Of a stretch of DNA of 64,000 nucleotides, positions 47,056-56,324 are shown in pieces. Both the position numbers and the translations under genes were made by a program. A model generated the notes under the pieces. The model was not told the origin of the DNA and ran no database searches. It saw only the letters and a program-made list of their open reading frames with translations. The stretch comes from Rhodococcus sp. P-2 (GTDB lineage: Bacteria > Actinomycetota > Actinomycetes > Mycobacteriales > Mycobacteriaceae). How positions within the stretch are numbered: the first letter of the stretch is position 1; each line of letters begins with the position of its first letter. The stretch covers positions 5,268,053-5,332,052 of the forward strand of contig NZ_CP066779.1 of NCBI RefSeq assembly GCF_016598535.1, given 5' to 3'.

Positions 47056-47940
47056 ATGACCCCGATCGCACCAGACACCGCGCGCCGCGTCTTCCGTGGA
47101 GCCGAACCGATACACGGCATGATCTACTTCACCCCCTACGGCGCGGAAGCATATGCCGCTCTGGGTTTTACACATCCTCGGATGGGGTACTTCGCTTCGC
47201 GGTCCGCACCCATGGGTGCTGTAGCAGCAGAAGTCACCATCGCTACCTTCTTCAACTTCAATCCGGCACTGGTACACGCGGTACTGCCGGAAGCCTGGAC
47301 CATCGCCACCCCCGAACAGATCCTCGCCGCTCGACTCGACGCTGTCGACCGTTCGCTGCGCAAGGCATGGGGCGAGCATGTCGACGGCGAGGAGGTACGA
47401 GAAGCTGCCGAACTCGCGCGTCGAGCTGCGGAACGCGCATGCAACAGACCACAAGGGCGACCCCTGTTCGGTGGACACGCGTCATTGCCGTGGCCTGAAG
47501 AGCCTCATCTCGTGTTGTGGCATGCCCAATCCTTGCTCCGGGAGTTTCGCGGAGATTCTCATGTCGCACTTCTTCACACCGAAGGACTCAACGGTCTCGA
47601 AGCGTTGGTAGTCCACGCCGCGACCGGTGATGTTCCAGCTGCTGCTCTGCAAATGAGCCGCGCGTGGGACAACGATCAGTGGGCGGAGGGCGTCGAAAGT
47701 GTGCGAGCGCGCGGGTGGCTCGAAGACGGTGATGAGCTTCACCTGAACGAGCTGGGCCGCGATCGTCGGCAGAGGGTTGAGCATCAGACCGATGTGCTGG
47801 GGTCGTATCCGTACGAGGCGATCGGTGAAACCGGATGCAGTCGACTCATCGAAATCTCTGAACGTCTTTCCGGTGAAGTGATCGATGCAGATCTCGGATT
47901 CCCGGCCGCTCTGGCAGCGCGGCGCCGATTGCGTGCGTGA
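47056..47940 (+). CDS. SCO6745-like protein downstream of the ABC operon
   Basis: The 294-residue soluble protein lacks signal or membrane segments. It contains FRGAEPIHGMIYFTPYGAEAYAALGFTHPRMGYFASRSAPMG, helical Ala/Arg-rich stretches and a HTEGLNGLEALVVHAATGDVP segment, which fit the actinobacterial family called SCO6745 (related to MarR-type or helix-turn-helix annotations in some databases). ATG 47056 has AAGGA about seven bases upstream. It follows the operon after 64 bases and may share its transcript. Function unknown. Confidence 0.7.
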   Translation: MTPIAPDTARRVFRGAEPIHGMIYFTPYGAEAYAALGFTHPRMGYFASRSAPMGAVAAEVTIATFFNFNPALVHAVLPEAWTIATPEQILAARLDAVDRSLRKAWGEHVDGEEVREAAELARRAAERACNRPQGRPLFGGHASLPWPEEPHLVLWHAQSLLREFRGDSHVALLHTEGLNGLEALVVHAATGDVPAAALQMSRAWDNDQWAEGVESVRARGWLEDGDELHLNELGRDRRQRVEHQTDVLGSYPYEAIGETGCSRLIEISERLSGEVIDADLGFPAALAARRRLRA

Positions 47941-48116
47941 CTGCAGGCGGTGAGTGTCGAACGTGGCTGGTGGTGATACGACGAGGGCATCACCGCCAGC
48001 CCGTTCACTGTTTGATCGCCGAAAGTGGGGTGAGCCCGAACCTGCACAGCGGGTCGTCATCCGAATGAGACTGCCGTTGTGCCGAATTCTCCCGCGGGAT
48101 GGGTCAAGATGGCTAG

Positions 48117-48797
48117 ATGTGGAAACAGGCACTCGGGTTTTCTTTGTTCGGTGCTGCCGTTGCCTTGATCGCTACAGCGCTGACACAGGGTTCGTCACAA
48201 GTACCGGCCACGATCACACTCTTTTCTGGCGGCACGACAATCTCGAGCGTTGGAGGCGAATCGCACTGGGCCTGGCCGATTCGGGCTGCACTGACCGGCG
48301 CTGTTCTGGGCGCGATGACCGGGTTCGTACTCCGACTCGCGGGCGTGCGAATGTCGGCAGGCCAAGACAACCGAGTGGTACGAACTGCGGTGGCAGGCCT
48401 CGCAGGAGTCACTCTTGGGTTGACGCCTCTGTTGGTCGTGATCAGCATGGCATTCACCGGGTCGGTTGACATCGGATGGTCCCCGCTCGCGGTCTACGCC
48501 GTCAGCGGTCTCGTGGCCTATGGTCTGTCGGTCGCCGCCGTGTTCGGAGTGCTTCGCGCTGCCGGAGATCGACTGACTGCTCGCACGACGCGAGCGGTCG
48601 CGGCGATGCTCCCGGTCGGGGCATTGGTCGCGACGGCCGTGGGTGTCGGAACTGCATGGAAGCTGGGCTTCTCCACCGCCGCTCCTACATGGATCGCGGT
48701 CGTACTACTGGTGGTACTCGTATTGGCCACGACGCTCGTTGCGGCACGAGCGTGGGCTCTCCGGACTCAGCCTCGTGACTTACCAGAAGTCGCATAG
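48117..48797 (+). CDS. Multi-pass membrane protein of unknown function
   Basis: The 226-residue protein has about seven hydrophobic helices, starting WKQALGFSLFGAAVALIATAL, with Gly- and Ala-rich segments and almost no polar domain. I do not recognise a family. The start ATG 48117 has little ribosome-site support. It opens a run of small membrane-protein genes that looks accessory. Confidence 0.72.
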   Translation: MWKQALGFSLFGAAVALIATALTQGSSQVPATITLFSGGTTISSVGGESHWAWPIRAALTGAVLGAMTGFVLRLAGVRMSAGQDNRVVRTAVAGLAGVTLGLTPLLVVISMAFTGSVDIGWSPLAVYAVSGLVAYGLSVAAVFGVLRAAGDRLTARTTRAVAAMLPVGALVATAVGVGTAWKLGFSTAAPTWIAVVLLVVLVLATTLVAARAWALRTQPRDLPEVA

Positions 48798-48832
48798 GCA
48801 GTGGGACGTGTGATTCGGACGGGTGCATCGCG

Positions 48833-49174
48833 ATGAGGGGCGAACGAATCTTCGCTGGACTCGTCGTTGGCGTCCTGCTGGGGCTGTTCGGCTACCTGCC
48901 ATTGGTACTCCTGTGGCAACACTTCGCTGATGTCCCGCAGCCGCAGCTGTATCCGAACCGTTCATTCACTTCGTTCGGCCCCAACCCGCCACCACTCACC
49001 TACTGGATAAGTTGGGCGGCGCCTGCCGCCGTCTTCGTCTTGCTCGGACTCATGACTATTCCTAGCCGCACCGGTCGGCAATTTGCATTGCCATTGGTTC
49101 TCGCGTTTCTTCCGGTCGCGGCAATGGTGGCGTGGTTCTGGATGTCGATGGAACTGTTCTTCAGCCCCGACTGA
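48833..49174 (+). CDS. Small membrane protein, 113 residues
   Basis: Three hydrophobic segments (about 7-27, 56-76 and 86-107) flank a polar loop with PQPQLYPNRSFTSFGPNPPP. No family is recognised. It is separated from the upstream membrane gene by 35 bases, suggesting co-transcription. Confidence 0.65.
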   Translation: MRGERIFAGLVVGVLLGLFGYLPLVLLWQHFADVPQPQLYPNRSFTSFGPNPPPLTYWISWAAPAAVFVLLGLMTIPSRTGRQFALPLVLAFLPVAAMVAWFWMSMELFFSPD

Positions 49175-49626
49175 TCACCCACCCGATCGCAGATCGCGGA
49201 CCCCACCGCGAGCCCTGACAATGGCGCCGTTGCGCAGAGCGATCGCCTGATGCACCGCCGCAAGTGCCAATGCCAGCACTGCCGCAGGGAGGCTTCCCAC
49301 CATCGACATCAGGGACGGCATATCAGAGCCGAAAGCCGTAAAGAAACCCAGCACTGCAGCACAAAGCATTGTCGCCGAGACGATCCAGGACACGAATGGT
49401 CGCGGGATAACGGCTGGAATGACGCACAGAGCCACCGGCAATGCGAGCACCAAGAAGAGATCTCGTCCGAAGTAGTCGTGAATCGAGCGGTAACAATCTG
49501 CCGAACTGAGTGGGCCGAGACCTATTTCGCAATTGGTGATCTCATACAGCGGCCCTGTGCCGTCGCGGATCCCAGAATCCCTGTGGCGACCGCCAATACA
49601 ACCCACGCGATCCGAATCCCCGTCAT
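49175..49626 (-). pseudogene. Small membrane protein gene with an apparent one-base frameshift near its start
   Basis: Frame one from ATG 49626 gives a credible first segment (MTGIRIAWVVLAVATG, then ILGSATAQG) but meets a stop after 34 codons. Another frame, open from 49639, gives the credible remainder from PLYEITNCEIGLGPLSS onward, with about three more helices. Adding one G in the GGG run on the minus strand (49553-49555) would join the two exactly (AQG-PLYEI). This fits a one-base deletion in a short homopolymer, so a disrupted gene or a sequencing error. If neither applies, the 154-residue ORF starting at 49639 could be expressed without the first helix. Confidence 0.6.
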
Positions 49627-49737
49627 ACGAAGAGATCATGCCAGGAACGAAAAAACGCCCAGGAGCAGAAAGCGATTACAGCTCGAAATGCGAGGAAGGG
49701 CGATACCGTCACCGAACATCAAAGAAGGGATCAACCG

Positions 49738-50058
49738 ATGTTGATCGCATGCGGTGCACTGATGCTCGCTGTTGCTGTCCATATTTACGGTGCTCGCCTC
49801 GCAGCTCAGGGAAACTATGGGCGGAGATCGCCTCTCGCGTCGGACCAATTCTCGACGCGAGTGGCACAACAAGTTCGGCGTGCTCAGCTCGCGGGCTAGG
49901 TATTGAGCTTGCTCGGAGCATCCGCCATCGTGAACGACTATTGGGAGACAGCACCTCTTTTGAGTGCAGGTAGCGCAGTCGGTGTACTCGGAGCAGTTAA
50001 CGGCCTGCAGAGTTTAATTGTCACCGTGATGCGCAATCGCAGGTCGCAACAGGCTTGA
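49738..50058 (+). pseudogene. Small membrane protein gene with an in-frame TAG
   Basis: A 106-codon frame from ATG 49738, behind GAAGGGA, reads as a membrane protein (MLIACGALMLAVAVHIYG and later PLLSAGSAVGVLGAVNGL). It is broken by TAG at codon 54 (49897-49899). Coding character continues in the same frame after the TAG to the TGA at 50056. This suggests a premature stop, or less likely two small ORFs or stop-codon read-through. Each half is too short to be called from ORF size alone. Confidence 0.6.
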
Positions 50059-50092
50059 AGTTTTCGGCCGTGATTTGTGGGAGGGTCCTTGC

Positions 50093-50518
50093 ATGGACAC
50101 ACAACCGCAGACACAGTCGATCACCCCGGCTTGGAAAGTGTTCACAGCCATCGGTTTTGCAGGTGTTGTAGGCGCTGCCGTGACGTACTTCCGAGACGGG
50201 TCCACTGCGGCAGTGATTGCCGGGATGATCGTCCTCGCGATTGGTCTGCCGCTTACTGTCTGGTCCATCCTGCGAATGCTGCGCGAGAATCGAGAGCATC
50301 GCCTTCATTGGTGGAGAACGCCGCCGGTCAATCCGAGGAACGTCGACCTGTCTCGTGCTGTCGGCATTACGACTACAATTTTCGGTGCACTGACCATCTG
50401 GCTTAATACAACAGGTTCGGCGCCGTGGTGGTTGGCAGCAATCTTTACCGCCATTCTGATCGCGCTCTTCGGAGCAACCGTTGCCGTCCACAATATTCGC
50501 CTCCGTCGGCGAACCTGA
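50093..50518 (+). CDS. Small four-helix membrane protein
   Basis: The 141-residue protein has two pairs of hydrophobic helices (about 16-55 and 88-135) and a polar loop (RENREHRLHWWRTPPVNPRN). ATG 50093 follows GGGAGGG at a good distance; an earlier GTG at 50075 overlaps that site. No family is recognised. It continues the run of small membrane genes. Confidence 0.72.
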   Translation: MDTQPQTQSITPAWKVFTAIGFAGVVGAAVTYFRDGSTAAVIAGMIVLAIGLPLTVWSILRMLRENREHRLHWWRTPPVNPRNVDLSRAVGITTTIFGALTIWLNTTGSAPWWLAAIFTAILIALFGATVAVHNIRLRRRT

Positions 50519-50533
50519 GCTAGCCTTCCGCGC

Positions 50534-50899
50534 ATGCCGGTTTCTGCGAGTGTCCGTGCGCGCCTGAGCTCCCACTTGGATGCAGACGACGAGATCCGGT
50601 ACGTATTTCCAGCAGACGTTCTGATGAGCGCGAAACCGTGTGTATTTGTCGTGGTGAGCCGAAAGGCCATCACGGTGTTCTCGACAAGCTTTCGTTCGAG
50701 AAAAGTGCCGAGGTCGATCCTCACCCAGTTTCCGAGAATGACCGTTCTCGGCCCGGTCGATACTGCGTCCACCCCGCATTTCGTCGTTGCGGGCATTACG
50801 TATGAGATCGACGAAGAATATGTTGCAGTCGTGAATGCTGCCGACGCGGAGATCACGTCGCCACAGGACTTCCCGCGTGATCCGTTGCCGAACCTCTGA
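50534..50899 (+). CDS. PH-like domain protein, 121 residues
   Basis: This soluble, beta-rich protein contains EIRYVFPADVLMSAKPCVFVVVSRKAITVFSTSF, a pattern resembling bacterial PH (bPH) domains, often linked to membrane regulation. The assignment is tentative. It starts 15 bases after the preceding small membrane gene and is followed by a strong terminator. Confidence 0.65.
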   Translation: MPVSASVRARLSSHLDADDEIRYVFPADVLMSAKPCVFVVVSRKAITVFSTSFRSRKVPRSILTQFPRMTVLGPVDTASTPHFVVAGITYEIDEEYVAVVNAADAEITSPQDFPRDPLPNL

Positions 50900-50908
50900 G
50901 GCACAAAC

Positions 50909-50946
50909 AAAAAGGCAGTTTCTCATTTCTGAGAAACTGCCTTTTT
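50909..50946 (+). terminator. Rho-independent terminator after the PH-like gene
   Basis: Arms AAAAAGGCAGTTTCTCA and TGAGAAACTGCCTTTTT are exact complements with a four-base loop, ending in a T run. The symmetric A and T runs also allow it to end transcripts on the other strand, such as tRNA-Pro, whose 3' end is just downstream. Confidence 0.92.
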
Positions 50947-50959
50947 GATCTAACTTCGG

Positions 50960-51033
<74 letters not shown>

Positions 51034-51135
51034 TCCCACGCCCTTGTTTCGGGCGCTTGGAAAGATTACATCAGGGACGGGCCGAAGTGCCAATCGGCAG
51101 GTCAGAGCCTTTTCAGTACCGATTTGGACGCAGAA

Positions 51136-52563
51136 TCAGCGGCCCTTACGGTCACGCTTCTCGCGCACTCGTACGGATACGCGGATCGGGCTGCCGTCGA
51201 AGTTGAACTCTTCACGCAGACGCCGCTCGATGAAGCGGCGGTAGCCGGCCTCGAGGAAGCCCGTGGTGAAGAGAACGAATGTCGGCGGGCGTGTGCTTGC
51301 CTGAGTCGCGAACATGATGCGAGGCAGGCGACCACCACGCATCGGAGGCGGCGTAGCCGCCACAACTTCCTTGAGCCAGGTGTTCAGGCGACCCGTGGGG
51401 ATACGCTTGTCCCAGGACTCCAGAGCCGTGTCGAGAGCCGGCACGAGCTTCGCCACGGCGCGACCGGTGTGGGCGGAGATGTTGACTCGCTGAGCCCACG
51501 GAACGCGGACCAGATCGCGGTCCACTTCCTTGTCCAGCATGAGTCGACGGTCCTCGTCCACGAGGTCCCACTTGTTGAATGCGATCACCAATGCACGACC
51601 CGTGTCGGCCACCATGCTCAGAACACGGAGGTCCTGCTCGGTGATCGGCTCGTGTGCGTCGATGAGCAGGATCGCGACCTCAGCGGCCTCGATTGCACTC
51701 TTCGTACGCAGCGACGCATAGAACTCGGCGCCGCTGGCATGGCTGACGCGCTTGCGCAGACCAGCCGTGTCGACGAAACGCCAAGGGCGCCCGCCGAGTT
51801 CGACGATGGAGTCGACCGGGTCGACGGTGGTGCCGGCAACATTGTGCACGACGGACCGCTCGTCACCGGACAGCTTGTTGAGCAAGCTGGACTTTCCGAC
51901 GTTCGGCTTTCCGACCAGCGCAACGCGACGCGGACCGCCGCCGGGGATACCTTCACGCGGGGTTTCCGGCAGCTTCTCGAGAACCTCGTCGAGCAGGTCG
52001 CCGGTACCGCGTCCGTGGGTCGCACTCACGGAGTACGGCTGACCGAGGCCCAAGGACCACAGCGCTGCAACCTCGGACTCGGTGCGTCCGTCGTCCACCT
52101 TGTTGGCAACGAGGATAACCGGAGTCTTCGAGCGGCGAAGCACTCGAGCGACAGCTTCGTCCGTCGCCGTAGCGCCGACAACGGCGTCGACCACCAGGAG
52201 AATGGCGTCAGCCGTTCCCATGGCCAATTCGGCCTGGCGGGCAACGGCCTGCTGAAGACCCTTTGCGTCGGGTTCCCATCCGCCGGTGTCCTGGACGAGG
52301 AAGCGTCGTCCGGCCCAGTTCGCCTCGTACGAGACGCGGTCACGGGTAACGCCGGGGATGTCCTCGACTACCGCTTCACGACGGCCGATGATGCGGTTGA
52401 CGAGCGTCGACTTGCCGACGTTCGGTCGACCGACAACAGCCAAGGTCGGGACGGCAATGTGCGCTTCGCCTTCGCCGTCCGCTTCGAGATCGGCGTAATC
52501 CCACTCCGATTCCTCGGACCAAGTTCCGTCACCGGCATATTCGGTTACCAGATCGTCGCTCAC
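51136..52563 (-). CDS. der: Ribosome assembly GTPase Der (EngA)
   Basis: This 475-residue double GTPase is needed for assembly of the 50S ribosomal subunit. Two G domains are seen: GRPNVGKST near residue 45 and GKPNVGKSS near 215, each with its D-x-P-G or D-T-x-G and N-K-x-D elements (NKVD, NKWD). A KH-like domain closes the protein. A 35-residue acidic N-terminal extension ([20 protein letters not shown]) precedes the first G domain, as in other actinobacteria. The start overlaps the cmk stop (ATGA). Confidence 0.97.
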   Translation of the reverse strand: MSDDLVTEYAGDGTWSEESEWDYADLEADGEGEAHIAVPTLAVVGRPNVGKSTLVNRIIGRREAVVEDIPGVTRDRVSYEANWAGRRFLVQDTGGWEPDAKGLQQAVARQAELAMGTADAILLVVDAVVGATATDEAVARVLRRSKTPVILVANKVDDGRTESEVAALWSLGLGQPYSVSATHGRGTGDLLDEVLEKLPETPREGIPGGGPRRVALVGKPNVGKSSLLNKLSGDERSVVHNVAGTTVDPVDSIVELGGRPWRFVDTAGLRKRVSHASGAEFYASLRTKSAIEAAEVAILLIDAHEPITEQDLRVLSMVADTGRALVIAFNKWDLVDEDRRLMLDKEVDRDLVRVPWAQRVNISAHTGRAVAKLVPALDTALESWDKRIPTGRLNTWLKEVVAATPPPMRGGRLPRIMFATQASTRPPTFVLFTTGFLEAGYRRFIERRLREEFNFDGSPIRVSVRVREKRDRKGR

Positions 52564-53255
52564 TGCACTGCTCCAGTTCTGTCGCTGACCACCAACAGCA
52601 ACTTGGCGATCACATCTTCAATTCCCAATTCGCTCGTATCCACCAGGATGGAATCCTCGGCAGGGCGCAACGGCGACACTGCCCGAGTCGAATCGAGATG
52701 GTCACGGCGCTGCACATCAGCCAGCACCGCTTCGTAATTGTCTTCACGGCCTTGGCCGACGTTCTGCGTATTGCGCCGTGCCGCACGAGTTTCCGCCGAT
52801 GCGGTCAAGAAAATCTTGACGTCGGCATCGGGAAGCACAACGGTTCCGATGTCGCGACCTTCCACGACGATCCGCTCCGCACCGGCCGCCAACTCACGCT
52901 GAGTGGCGACCAGCAGGTCGCGAACCTCGGGCACAGCCGAGACCGCGGAGACAGCCTTGGTGACCGCGTCGCCGCGGATCTCCTCACTGACGTCCGCGCC
53001 GTCGAGATGCACCTGCTCGCTGCTCGGATCGGTACCGATGGACCACGGCAACGCCGCAACGGCTGCCGTGATCGCGGCGGAATCAGCCAGATCGATTCCC
53101 TGACGCAGCACGTGCAGGGTCGCGATCCGGTAGATGGCTCCGGTGTCGAGGTAGCGAGCGCCCAAACGCTGCGCCAACGCGCGAGAGACGCTGGACTTGC
53201 CGGTTCCGGACGGTCCGTCCATCGCGACTACCAGCGGCATGGACGAATCGGTCAC
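52560..53255 (-). CDS. cmk: Cytidylate kinase
   Basis: This 231-residue P-loop kinase phosphorylates CMP and dCMP. The P-loop GPSGTGKSS is near residue 14. Substrate and lid motifs include [26 protein letters not shown] and [13 protein letters not shown]. It overlaps der downstream and the rluB-type gene upstream, each by ATGA, a tightly coupled operon. Confidence 0.97.
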   Translation of the reverse strand: MTDSSMPLVVAMDGPSGTGKSSVSRALAQRLGARYLDTGAIYRIATLHVLRQGIDLADSAAITAAVAALPWSIGTDPSSEQVHLDGADVSEEIRGDAVTKAVSAVSAVPEVRDLLVATQRELAAGAERIVVEGRDIGTVVLPDADVKIFLTASAETRAARRNTQNVGQGREDNYEAVLADVQRRDHLDSTRAVSPLRPAEDSILVDTSELGIEDVIAKLLLVVSDRTGAVQ

Positions 53256-54649
53256 AGGCCGACCGCCTCGTACAGTCCACCGACCTCGCTACGTCCGAGG
53301 ACGCGCTGCGTTCCCGGACGCTGATCGCCGAGAGCGACAACTCCGACGTTGGTGCGTACCAGGCGGACAACGGGGTGACCGACGGCATCGAGGAGGCGAC
53401 GCACGATGTGCTTACGGCCCTCGTGCAGGACGAGCTTGACGAGCGTCTTGCCCTCGTTGATCTCGAGCACGGTGAACGCGTCCACCTTGGCCGGACCGTC
53501 GTCGAGAGTGACACCGTCACGCAGCTGCTTGCCGGTGCTGCGCTCGACAACGCCGTGAACCGTGGCGAGGTACGTCTTCGGAACCTCGAACGACGGGTGC
53601 ATCAGGCGGTGAGCCAGATCGCCGTCGTTGGTGAAGAGGAGCAAGCCTTCGGTGTCGGCGTCGAGGCGGCCGACGTGGAAGAGCCGCTGACCGGACTGAA
53701 CGCGCTCGGAGACGATGTCACCGACGCACGGGCGACCGAGGTCGTCGGACATGGTGCACTGCCACCCACGCGGCTTGTTCATCGCGAGGTAGACGAGGTC
53801 CTTCTGCACGACGACGCGGACGCCGTCGACACGAACCACTGCGTTCTCGGGGTCGACACGCAGACCCTGTTCGACCACGATGCGGCCGTCGACCTCGACG
53901 CGCCCCTGGTCGATCAGCTCTTCAGCTGCACGGCGTGATGCGACGCCGGCCTGAGCCAGCACCTTCTGCAAGCGGACGCCGTCGCCCTTCGGCGGGCCGT
54001 CGTGCTTGGTGATCTCGGCATGCTGGTGACGTGCCGGCTTGGCGTTGGAGACCAACGGGTTCTGAGAGACGACGCGCTGCGGCTTCTCGGTCTTCGGCTT
54101 GCCACGCTTGTTGGTCGCCGGCGGTGTCGGGGCTGCCGGGCGCTTGCGCGGAGGTCCGTCGAACTTGGATCCACGAGGTGCGTTCGACCATGCGCCGCCG
54201 CGAGGAGCGTCGGGGCGTGCGCCGCGCTGATCGTCACTACGACGGTCAGCGCCGCCACGCGGTGCGCGACGGGCGTCGACGTGGGGGGTACGGCGGTCGT
54301 CGCTGCGAGGTCCGCGCCGGTCGTCGTTGTAACCACCACGGCGGTCGTCGGTGCGTGCGGGGCGACGGTCGTCACTGCGCGGAGGGCGACGGTCGTCGCT
54401 GCGCGGGGGGCGACGGTCATCGTTGAATCCACCGCGACGGTCGTCCGTGCGGGGACGGTCGGATCCGGCGTTGCGGTCGTATCCGGAGGTACTGCGGGAA
54501 GTGTTGCTGCGTCCACCACGGGGCGCTTCGCTGCGTGCGCCGCGGGGGGCGTCGCTGCGACCACCACGGAGTGCTTCGCTGCGTGCGCCGCGGTTGTCGC
54601 GGGAGTTGTTACGGTCCGGTGTGCCATCTCGGCGAGCGGGATTGTTCAC
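53252..54649 (-). CDS. rluB: Pseudouridine synthase (RluB/RsuA family) with long Arg/Gly/Asp-rich tail
   Basis: The 465-residue protein has a catalytic core of normal size at the C-terminus. The S4 RNA-binding domain begins near residue 225 ([21 protein letters not shown]) and is followed by the pseudouridine synthase domain with the catalytic Asp in [13 protein letters not shown]. The first 215 residues are disordered and built of repeated DDRR, RG and RGG-type units. Homologues modify 23S rRNA. The long tail may bind RNA; length and repeats are unusual but such tails occur in other actinobacteria. The gene ends with ATGA into cmk. Repeats make the start hard to fix. Confidence 0.9.
   Translation of the reverse strand: MNNPARRDGTPDRNNSRDNRGARSEALRGGRSDAPRGARSEAPRGGRSNTSRSTSGYDRNAGSDRPRTDDRRGGFNDDRRPPRSDDRRPPRSDDRRPARTDDRRGGYNDDRRGPRSDDRRTPHVDARRAPRGGADRRSDDQRGARPDAPRGGAWSNAPRGSKFDGPPRKRPAAPTPPATNKRGKPKTEKPQRVVSQNPLVSNAKPARHQHAEITKHDGPPKGDGVRLQKVLAQAGVASRRAAEELIDQGRVEVDGRIVVEQGLRVDPENAVVRVDGVRVVVQKDLVYLAMNKPRGWQCTMSDDLGRPCVGDIVSERVQSGQRLFHVGRLDADTEGLLLFTNDGDLAHRLMHPSFEVPKTYLATVHGVVERSTGKQLRDGVTLDDGPAKVDAFTVLEINEGKTLVKLVLHEGRKHIVRRLLDAVGHPVVRLVRTNVGVVALGDQRPGTQRVLGRSEVGGLYEAVGL
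54190..54630. repeat. Degenerate coding repeats within the rluB tail
   Basis: Plus-strand units such as GGGCGACGGTCGTC recur several times and encode DDRR-type motifs on the minus strand. The unit length varies between about 24 and 30 bases, so this is a protein-level low-complexity repeat, not a CRISPR array. Confidence 0.7.
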
Positions 54650-54726
54650 TTTTTTCCTGTCAGTTTTCTACTGTTTCCCGAGCGTGGTCGGGTCTTTCTC
54701 GGTGCTGACGACCGACGGAAGTCCGG

Positions 54727-55455
54727 TCAGTCGTCGACTTCGGTGTCCACTACGTCAGCGGGCACGTCGGCCTTGTTCATTCTCGCAAATCGCGGATCGG
54801 ATTCCAGGCTTTCGCTGATGTCGTCGATGAGATCGACATCAGGCAAGAGCGGGGCCAACTCCGGGAGCTCGCTCAGCGAGGCCAGCCCGAGCCGTTCGAG
54901 GAACAGTTCGGTCGTGGAGTACCGTGTCGCGTTGGTGTCCGGGTCCGGCCCGGCTTCCGCGATCAGTCCGCGGGCAAGGAGGGTGCGTACCACCCCGTCC
55001 ACGTTGACGCCTCGTACCGCACTGATCCGCGCACGAGTCAACGGTTGACGGTATGCGACTACGGCCAAAGTTTCCAATGCCGCCCTGGTCAATTTGGTGC
55101 GTGCGCCGTCCAATAGCAGCTTTTCCACGTACGGGGCAAACTCTTGTCGCGTGTACAGACGCCATCCGTCGCCCGCGTAGCGAAGGTCCATTCCGCTGCC
55201 GCGAGCGGTCAATGCGGCCGACATCGACGTCAGGCGTTCTTCGACTCGTTCCGGTGCGGTGCCGGTGACCGATGCGAGCTGGTTCACTTCGGCCGGCGAA
55301 TCCACGACAAGCAGAAGCGACTCCAGCACTGCGTCGAGCTGATCGTCGTCGAGTTCGAAATCGGGGGCGGAATCTTCGGACTCCGAGGCGTGTTCGGTAG
55401 GCTCGATCATCTCGTCTAGCTGCGAAGACTCTGATTCCGTCGGCTCGGCGTTCAT
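54727..55455 (-). CDS. scpB: Segregation and condensation protein B
   Basis: The 242-residue protein is the winged-helix kleisin-associated subunit of the SMC condensin complex. Family motifs are LDAVLESLLLVVDSPAEVNQLA, LTRAALETLAVVAYRQPLTRARI and RGVNVDGVVRTLLARGLI. An acidic N-terminus of about 40 residues precedes the domain. ATG 55455 overlaps the scpA stop as ATGA. Confidence 0.95.
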   Translation of the reverse strand: MNAEPTESESSQLDEMIEPTEHASESEDSAPDFELDDDQLDAVLESLLLVVDSPAEVNQLASVTGTAPERVEERLTSMSAALTARGSGMDLRYAGDGWRLYTRQEFAPYVEKLLLDGARTKLTRAALETLAVVAYRQPLTRARISAVRGVNVDGVVRTLLARGLIAEAGPDPDTNATRYSTTELFLERLGLASLSELPELAPLLPDVDLIDDISESLESDPRFARMNKADVPADVVDTEVDD

Positions 55456-56324
55456 CCGTAGTCCTCCTCTGTGACCGGCGCGGCCGGGTCGTCTCCGGTC
55501 CAACTCACCATCAGCGGTCCGAGTGCTTCGGGTTGCTCGAACACAATGACCTGCCGGCGATACAACTCGAGCAACGCGAGAAATCTTGCGACTATCTCGA
55601 CGGTGATCTCACACTCGGCAACGAGGTCCCCGAAGGGTGTCCACTCCCCTATGCCTCGCTCGCGCAGCAACTCGAGAATTCGCTCGGCTTGTTCGGGTAT
55701 CGAGATATTGGACACATGGAGGTGATCGAGGCCCACCGTGGGCACCGGACGCGGCGTGAACACCGTCGCCGCTATCTCCGCAAAACGCTGCGGATCGACG
55801 CCCAACAGCACCTCCGGCAGAAGTTCGGTGAACTGATCCTCGACCGCCACCGAACGCGGATAGCGCCGCAGCGCCGCTTCCTCGAGCTCACCGAACAGCG
55901 CCGCAACTTGTTTGTACGCCCGGTACTGCAGCAGGCGCGCGAAGAGAAGATCGCGAGCTTCGAGAAGTCCCAGATCCTCCGCGTCCTCGACCTGCCCGGC
56001 AGGCAACAGCCTGGCGGCTTTCAGGTCCAGAAGAGTGGCAGCGACGACCAGGAATTCCGTCGTCTGATCGAGGCCCATCGCGCTGCCGAGTTCCTTGGTG
56101 TACGCGATGAAATCATCCGTGACCGTGTGCAGGGCAACTTCGGTGACGTCGAGTTGCCGTTGATTGATCAGGTTCAACAGCAGATCGAACGGGCCTTCGA
56201 AGTTCCGGAGAGTGACTCGGAAACCGGCAGCTTTGGCTGCGGTCTGAGCGTCGGTCGGCACGTTCGGGTCGATCGAATCCGGTGCGACTTCGACCGGATC
56301 TTCTTGCGATGCAATCAGTTCCAC
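55452..56324 (-). CDS. scpA: Segregation and condensation protein A
   Basis: The 290-residue kleisin bridges SMC heads. The hallmark FEGPFDLLLNLINQRQLDVTEVAL is near residue 40, and the C-terminal winged helix (ECEITVEIVARFLALLELYRR) is intact. GTG 56324 shares a base with the parA stop (TAGTG); the longer frame from 56399 runs into parA. Translationally coupled to scpB. Confidence 0.94.
   Translation of the reverse strand: MELIASQEDPVEVAPDSIDPNVPTDAQTAAKAAGFRVTLRNFEGPFDLLLNLINQRQLDVTEVALHTVTDDFIAYTKELGSAMGLDQTTEFLVVAATLLDLKAARLLPAGQVEDAEDLGLLEARDLLFARLLQYRAYKQVAALFGELEEAALRRYPRSVAVEDQFTELLPEVLLGVDPQRFAEIAATVFTPRPVPTVGLDHLHVSNISIPEQAERILELLRERGIGEWTPFGDLVAECEITVEIVARFLALLELYRRQVIVFEQPEALGPLMVSWTGDDPAAPVTEEDYG

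Noticed and set aside
47482-48132. 216-residue minus-strand frame overlapping the SCO6745-like gene
   Set aside because: It is antisense to a better-supported gene, and its composition is erratic.
49533-49973. 146-residue plus-strand frame
   Set aside because: Its composition is not protein-like; the real coding character lies in the neighbouring frames described as disrupted genes.
50021-50926. 301-residue minus-strand frame under the small membrane genes
   Set aside because: It is rich in Arg/His/Cys, has no signal or domain and reads through the terminator arm.
54190-54630. CRISPR-like repeats
   Set aside because: Units are degenerate, not evenly spaced by unique spacers, and encode the protein tail of the rluB-type gene.
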